Assembly: GCA_026991065.1 (NCBI GenBank)
Contig: JALXCG010000505.1
Span: 1 to 8,017 of the forward strand
Direction of reading: 5' to 3'
Source of the DNA: Gemmatimonadota bacterium
GTDB taxonomy: Bacteria; GCA-2686955
DNA: 8,017 nucleotides
In this document: positions 6,487-8,017 of the stretch, piece by piece
Numbering within the stretch: the stretch's first letter is position 1
Layout of the letters: each line of letters begins with the position of its first letter
Translations under genes and position numbers: made by a program
Notes under the pieces: generated by a model
The model's database searches: none
Seen by the model: only the letters and a program-made list of their open reading frames with translations
What the model was told of the DNA's origin: nothing

Positions 6487-8017
6487 TTGACGTCAGCTGT
6501 TCACACCACCAACTCCGCTCCCGCCACGCGCTCCGCGACCGACTCTCGCCCTCTTGGGTTGGTCTGGCGGCATGCGCGTCCCTATTGGCGGCGGTACACC
6601 GCGGGCGCCGTGCTGCTGGTTCTCACCAATGGCCTGGCGGCTGCCATTCCCTGGCTGATGAAGGTGGTCTTCGAGAATTTCGAACGTGGCGAAGCGGCGC
6701 TGAAGCCGATCCTCGGCATGGTGGTCGCCGCCGGCGCCATGGCAGTGATTCGCACCGGATCACGGATCTGCATCCTGGGGGCAAGTCGCTACGTCGCCGC
6801 CGACCTGCGGGAAACGGTGTTTTCTCATCTGCAGTCGCTTTCCCGCTCCTTCTACGATCAGGCGGAATCGGGTGACCTGCTGAGCCGGGTGACCGGTGAT
6901 GTGCAGTTGATGCGTGGCCTCACCGGTTTTGGCGCCATGAATCTGCTGAATGCCGCCATTGCGCTCCTGATCGCCACCACCATGATGTGGCGCATCGACC
7001 CCTCTCTGACTCTGCTCGCCTTCGCGCCCTTCATCTTCGTTGTTGGTGCCGCCCGCTATCTTTCGCGCCGGGTGTTTCGCCGCACGTTTGCCGCGCAGAA
7101 GGCGCTTGCGGCGATGGTTGCTTATGTAACAGAGCGCTTTACCGGGTTTTCCGTGGTTCGTACCTATGGCCGCGAAGATGCCACCCGGGCCGGTTTCGAG
7201 GCGCGCAACCGGCTCTATTTCGATGCCACCCTGGCCCTGGTGCGGGCGCGCGCGGGAATGGTGCCACTCTTCTCGCTGGTCGGTGGCATCGGAACGGTGG
7301 CGATTCTCTGGTTCGGCGGTGAGCGAGTGGCGTCCGGGCAACTCTCGCTCGGCGATTTTGTGGCGGCGTCCGGTTATCTGGCGATGGCCGCCTGGCCTTC
7401 GGTGATGGTTGGCGGAATCATCAATCTGGTGCAGCGGGCGAATGCCGCGGCGCAGCGCCTGGTCGAGGTGCTCTCCACCGAGTCTGCGGCGCGGCCACAC
7501 GTTTCCGGCGTGCTCGAAAACCCCGGCGGTGCCGGGATCGGCATCGAGGTGCGCGATCTGAGTTTTGCCTACCCGGTGGGCGGCACCCGGAAGTTGGTAC
7601 TGGAGCGGGTGAGTTTCCACGTAGACCCGGGAGAGGTGTTGGGCATCACGGGGCCGGTGGGGGCTGGCAAGACCACCCTCATCTCACTGCTGCTCCAGCT
7701 CTATCTTCCGCCCCGCGGGAGCATCTTTTTCGGGGGGGTGGACCTGTGCGACATCTCTACCGCTTCGCTGCGGCAACGCGTCGCGGCGGTGCCGCAGCAC
7801 GCATTCCTTTTCGATCGGACCTTGCGGAGCAATGTGAGTTTCGGGCTCGATCGCCCGCTCTCGAATGCGGAGCTGCGGCGCATCGGTGCAATTTCGGGAT
7901 TGGCGCGGATCGCGGAGGAGATGCCGGCCGGCTTCGAGACGGTGGCCGGCGAGCGTGGTTCCGCGCTCTCCGGCGGGCAGCGCCAGCGCGTTGCCCTGGC
8001 GCTGCCCGCCGGAGAGC
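6487..8017 (+). CDS. ABC exporter half-transporter, fused membrane and ATPase domains (partial, MdlA/YheI-like)
   Basis: The first 510 residues of a type IV (MsbA-fold) exporter: an N-terminal six-helix membrane domain (about 35-330) followed by an ATPase domain. Visible are the FYDQAESGDLLSRVTGDV segment typical of the cytoplasmic loop after helix 2, Walker A GPVGAGKTT (389-397, Lys395), the Q-loop with Gln437, and the signature LSGGQ (494-498). Walker B and the H-loop lie beyond the window. Sequence style (the AWPSVMVGGIINLVQRANAAAQRL region) resembles MdlA/YheI multidrug half-transporters, which pair with a second subunit; an MsbA-like lipid exporter is an alternative. No ATG occurs before 6658, which lies inside the first helix, so the start must be non-ATG. 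TTG 6487 (GGA 6 nt upstream) gives a normal N-terminus; GTG 6376, with GGAG at 6366-6369, is an alternative but would overlap the previous gene and use unusual codons such as AGA. The last residues, after QRVALA, lose the expected RAL continuation, see the terminal inverted repeat. Confidence 0.88.
   Translation, partial: MTSAVHTTNSAPATRSATDSRPLGLVWRHARPYWRRYTAGAVLLVLTNGLAAAIPWLMKVVFENFERGEAALKPILGMVVAAGAMAVIRTGSRICILGASRYVAADLRETVFSHLQSLSRSFYDQAESGDLLSRVTGDVQLMRGLTGFGAMNLLNAAIALLIATTMMWRIDPSLTLLAFAPFIFVVGAARYLSRRVFRRTFAAQKALAAMVAYVTERFTGFSVVRTYGREDATRAGFEARNRLYFDATLALVRARAGMVPLFSLVGGIGTVAILWFGGERVASGQLSLGDFVAASGYLAMAAWPSVMVGGIINLVQRANAAAQRLVEVLSTESAARPHVSGVLENPGGAGIGIEVRDLSFAYPVGGTRKLVLERVSFHVDPGEVLGITGPVGAGKTTLISLLLQLYLPPRGSIFFGGVDLCDISTASLRQRVAAVPQHAFLFDRTLRSNVSFGLDRPLSNAELRRIGAISGLARIAEEMPAGFETVAGERGSALSGGQRQRVALALPAGE
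7965..8017. repeat. Perfect 22-bp inverted repeat at the window end, probable fold-back artefact
   Basis: Bases 7996-8017 are the exact reverse complement of 7965-7986, with a 9-base spacer (7987-7995). The left arm encodes the ABC signature LSGGQ and its flanks, which are conserved in the family. The right arm encodes LALPAGE, where ABC ATPases normally read LARAL. A long perfect palindrome ending exactly at the last base is more like a chimeric read or assembly end than biology. Confidence 0.92.

Overview
The window is GC-rich coding DNA from a bacterium, most likely Gram-negative. An outer-membrane-type polysaccharide exporter, a lipoprotein and capsule-type sugar-nucleotide genes all point to a cell with an outer membrane. 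Gene style (high GC, GTG/TTG starts possible, short-type nucleotidyltransferase, long multi-SLBB exporter) would fit an uncultured high-GC lineage, but the sequence alone does not fix the phylum. I see no tRNA, rRNA, CRISPR array, insertion sequence or phage gene.

Layout. Bases 2-94 are the last 30 codons of pyrF (orotidine 5'-phosphate decarboxylase). After a 127-bp gap holding a weak candidate promoter comes a forward-strand operon (222-4111): ugd (UDP-glucose 6-dehydrogenase), a short RmlA-type sugar-phosphate nucleotidyltransferase that overlaps ugd by ATGA, and a 592-aa polysaccharide export protein with several SLBB modules. Together they make activated sugars (UDP-glucuronate, probably dTDP-glucose) and export a surface polysaccharide. 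No glycosyltransferase, polymerase or flippase lies in the window. The operon ends tail-to-tail against a reverse-strand lipoprotein gene (4108-5229) of seven blade-like repeats, and the two stop codons share one CTAG. A divergent gap of about 200 bp follows, then a membrane-anchored calcineurin-like phosphoesterase (about 5426-6433) and the first 510 codons of an ABC exporter half-transporter (6487 to the window end).

Main points for a second look. The last 22 bases are an exact reverse complement of 7965-7986, across a 9-base spacer. The ABC protein stops matching its family just there, so the end is probably a fold-back or assembly artefact. The other points are the seven-repeat lipoprotein of unknown role, the non-lipoprotein SLBB exporter with a split first SLBB, and the CTAG shared by two stop codons. 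I found no convincing wholly new system; this is mainly a surface-polysaccharide locus beside envelope genes.
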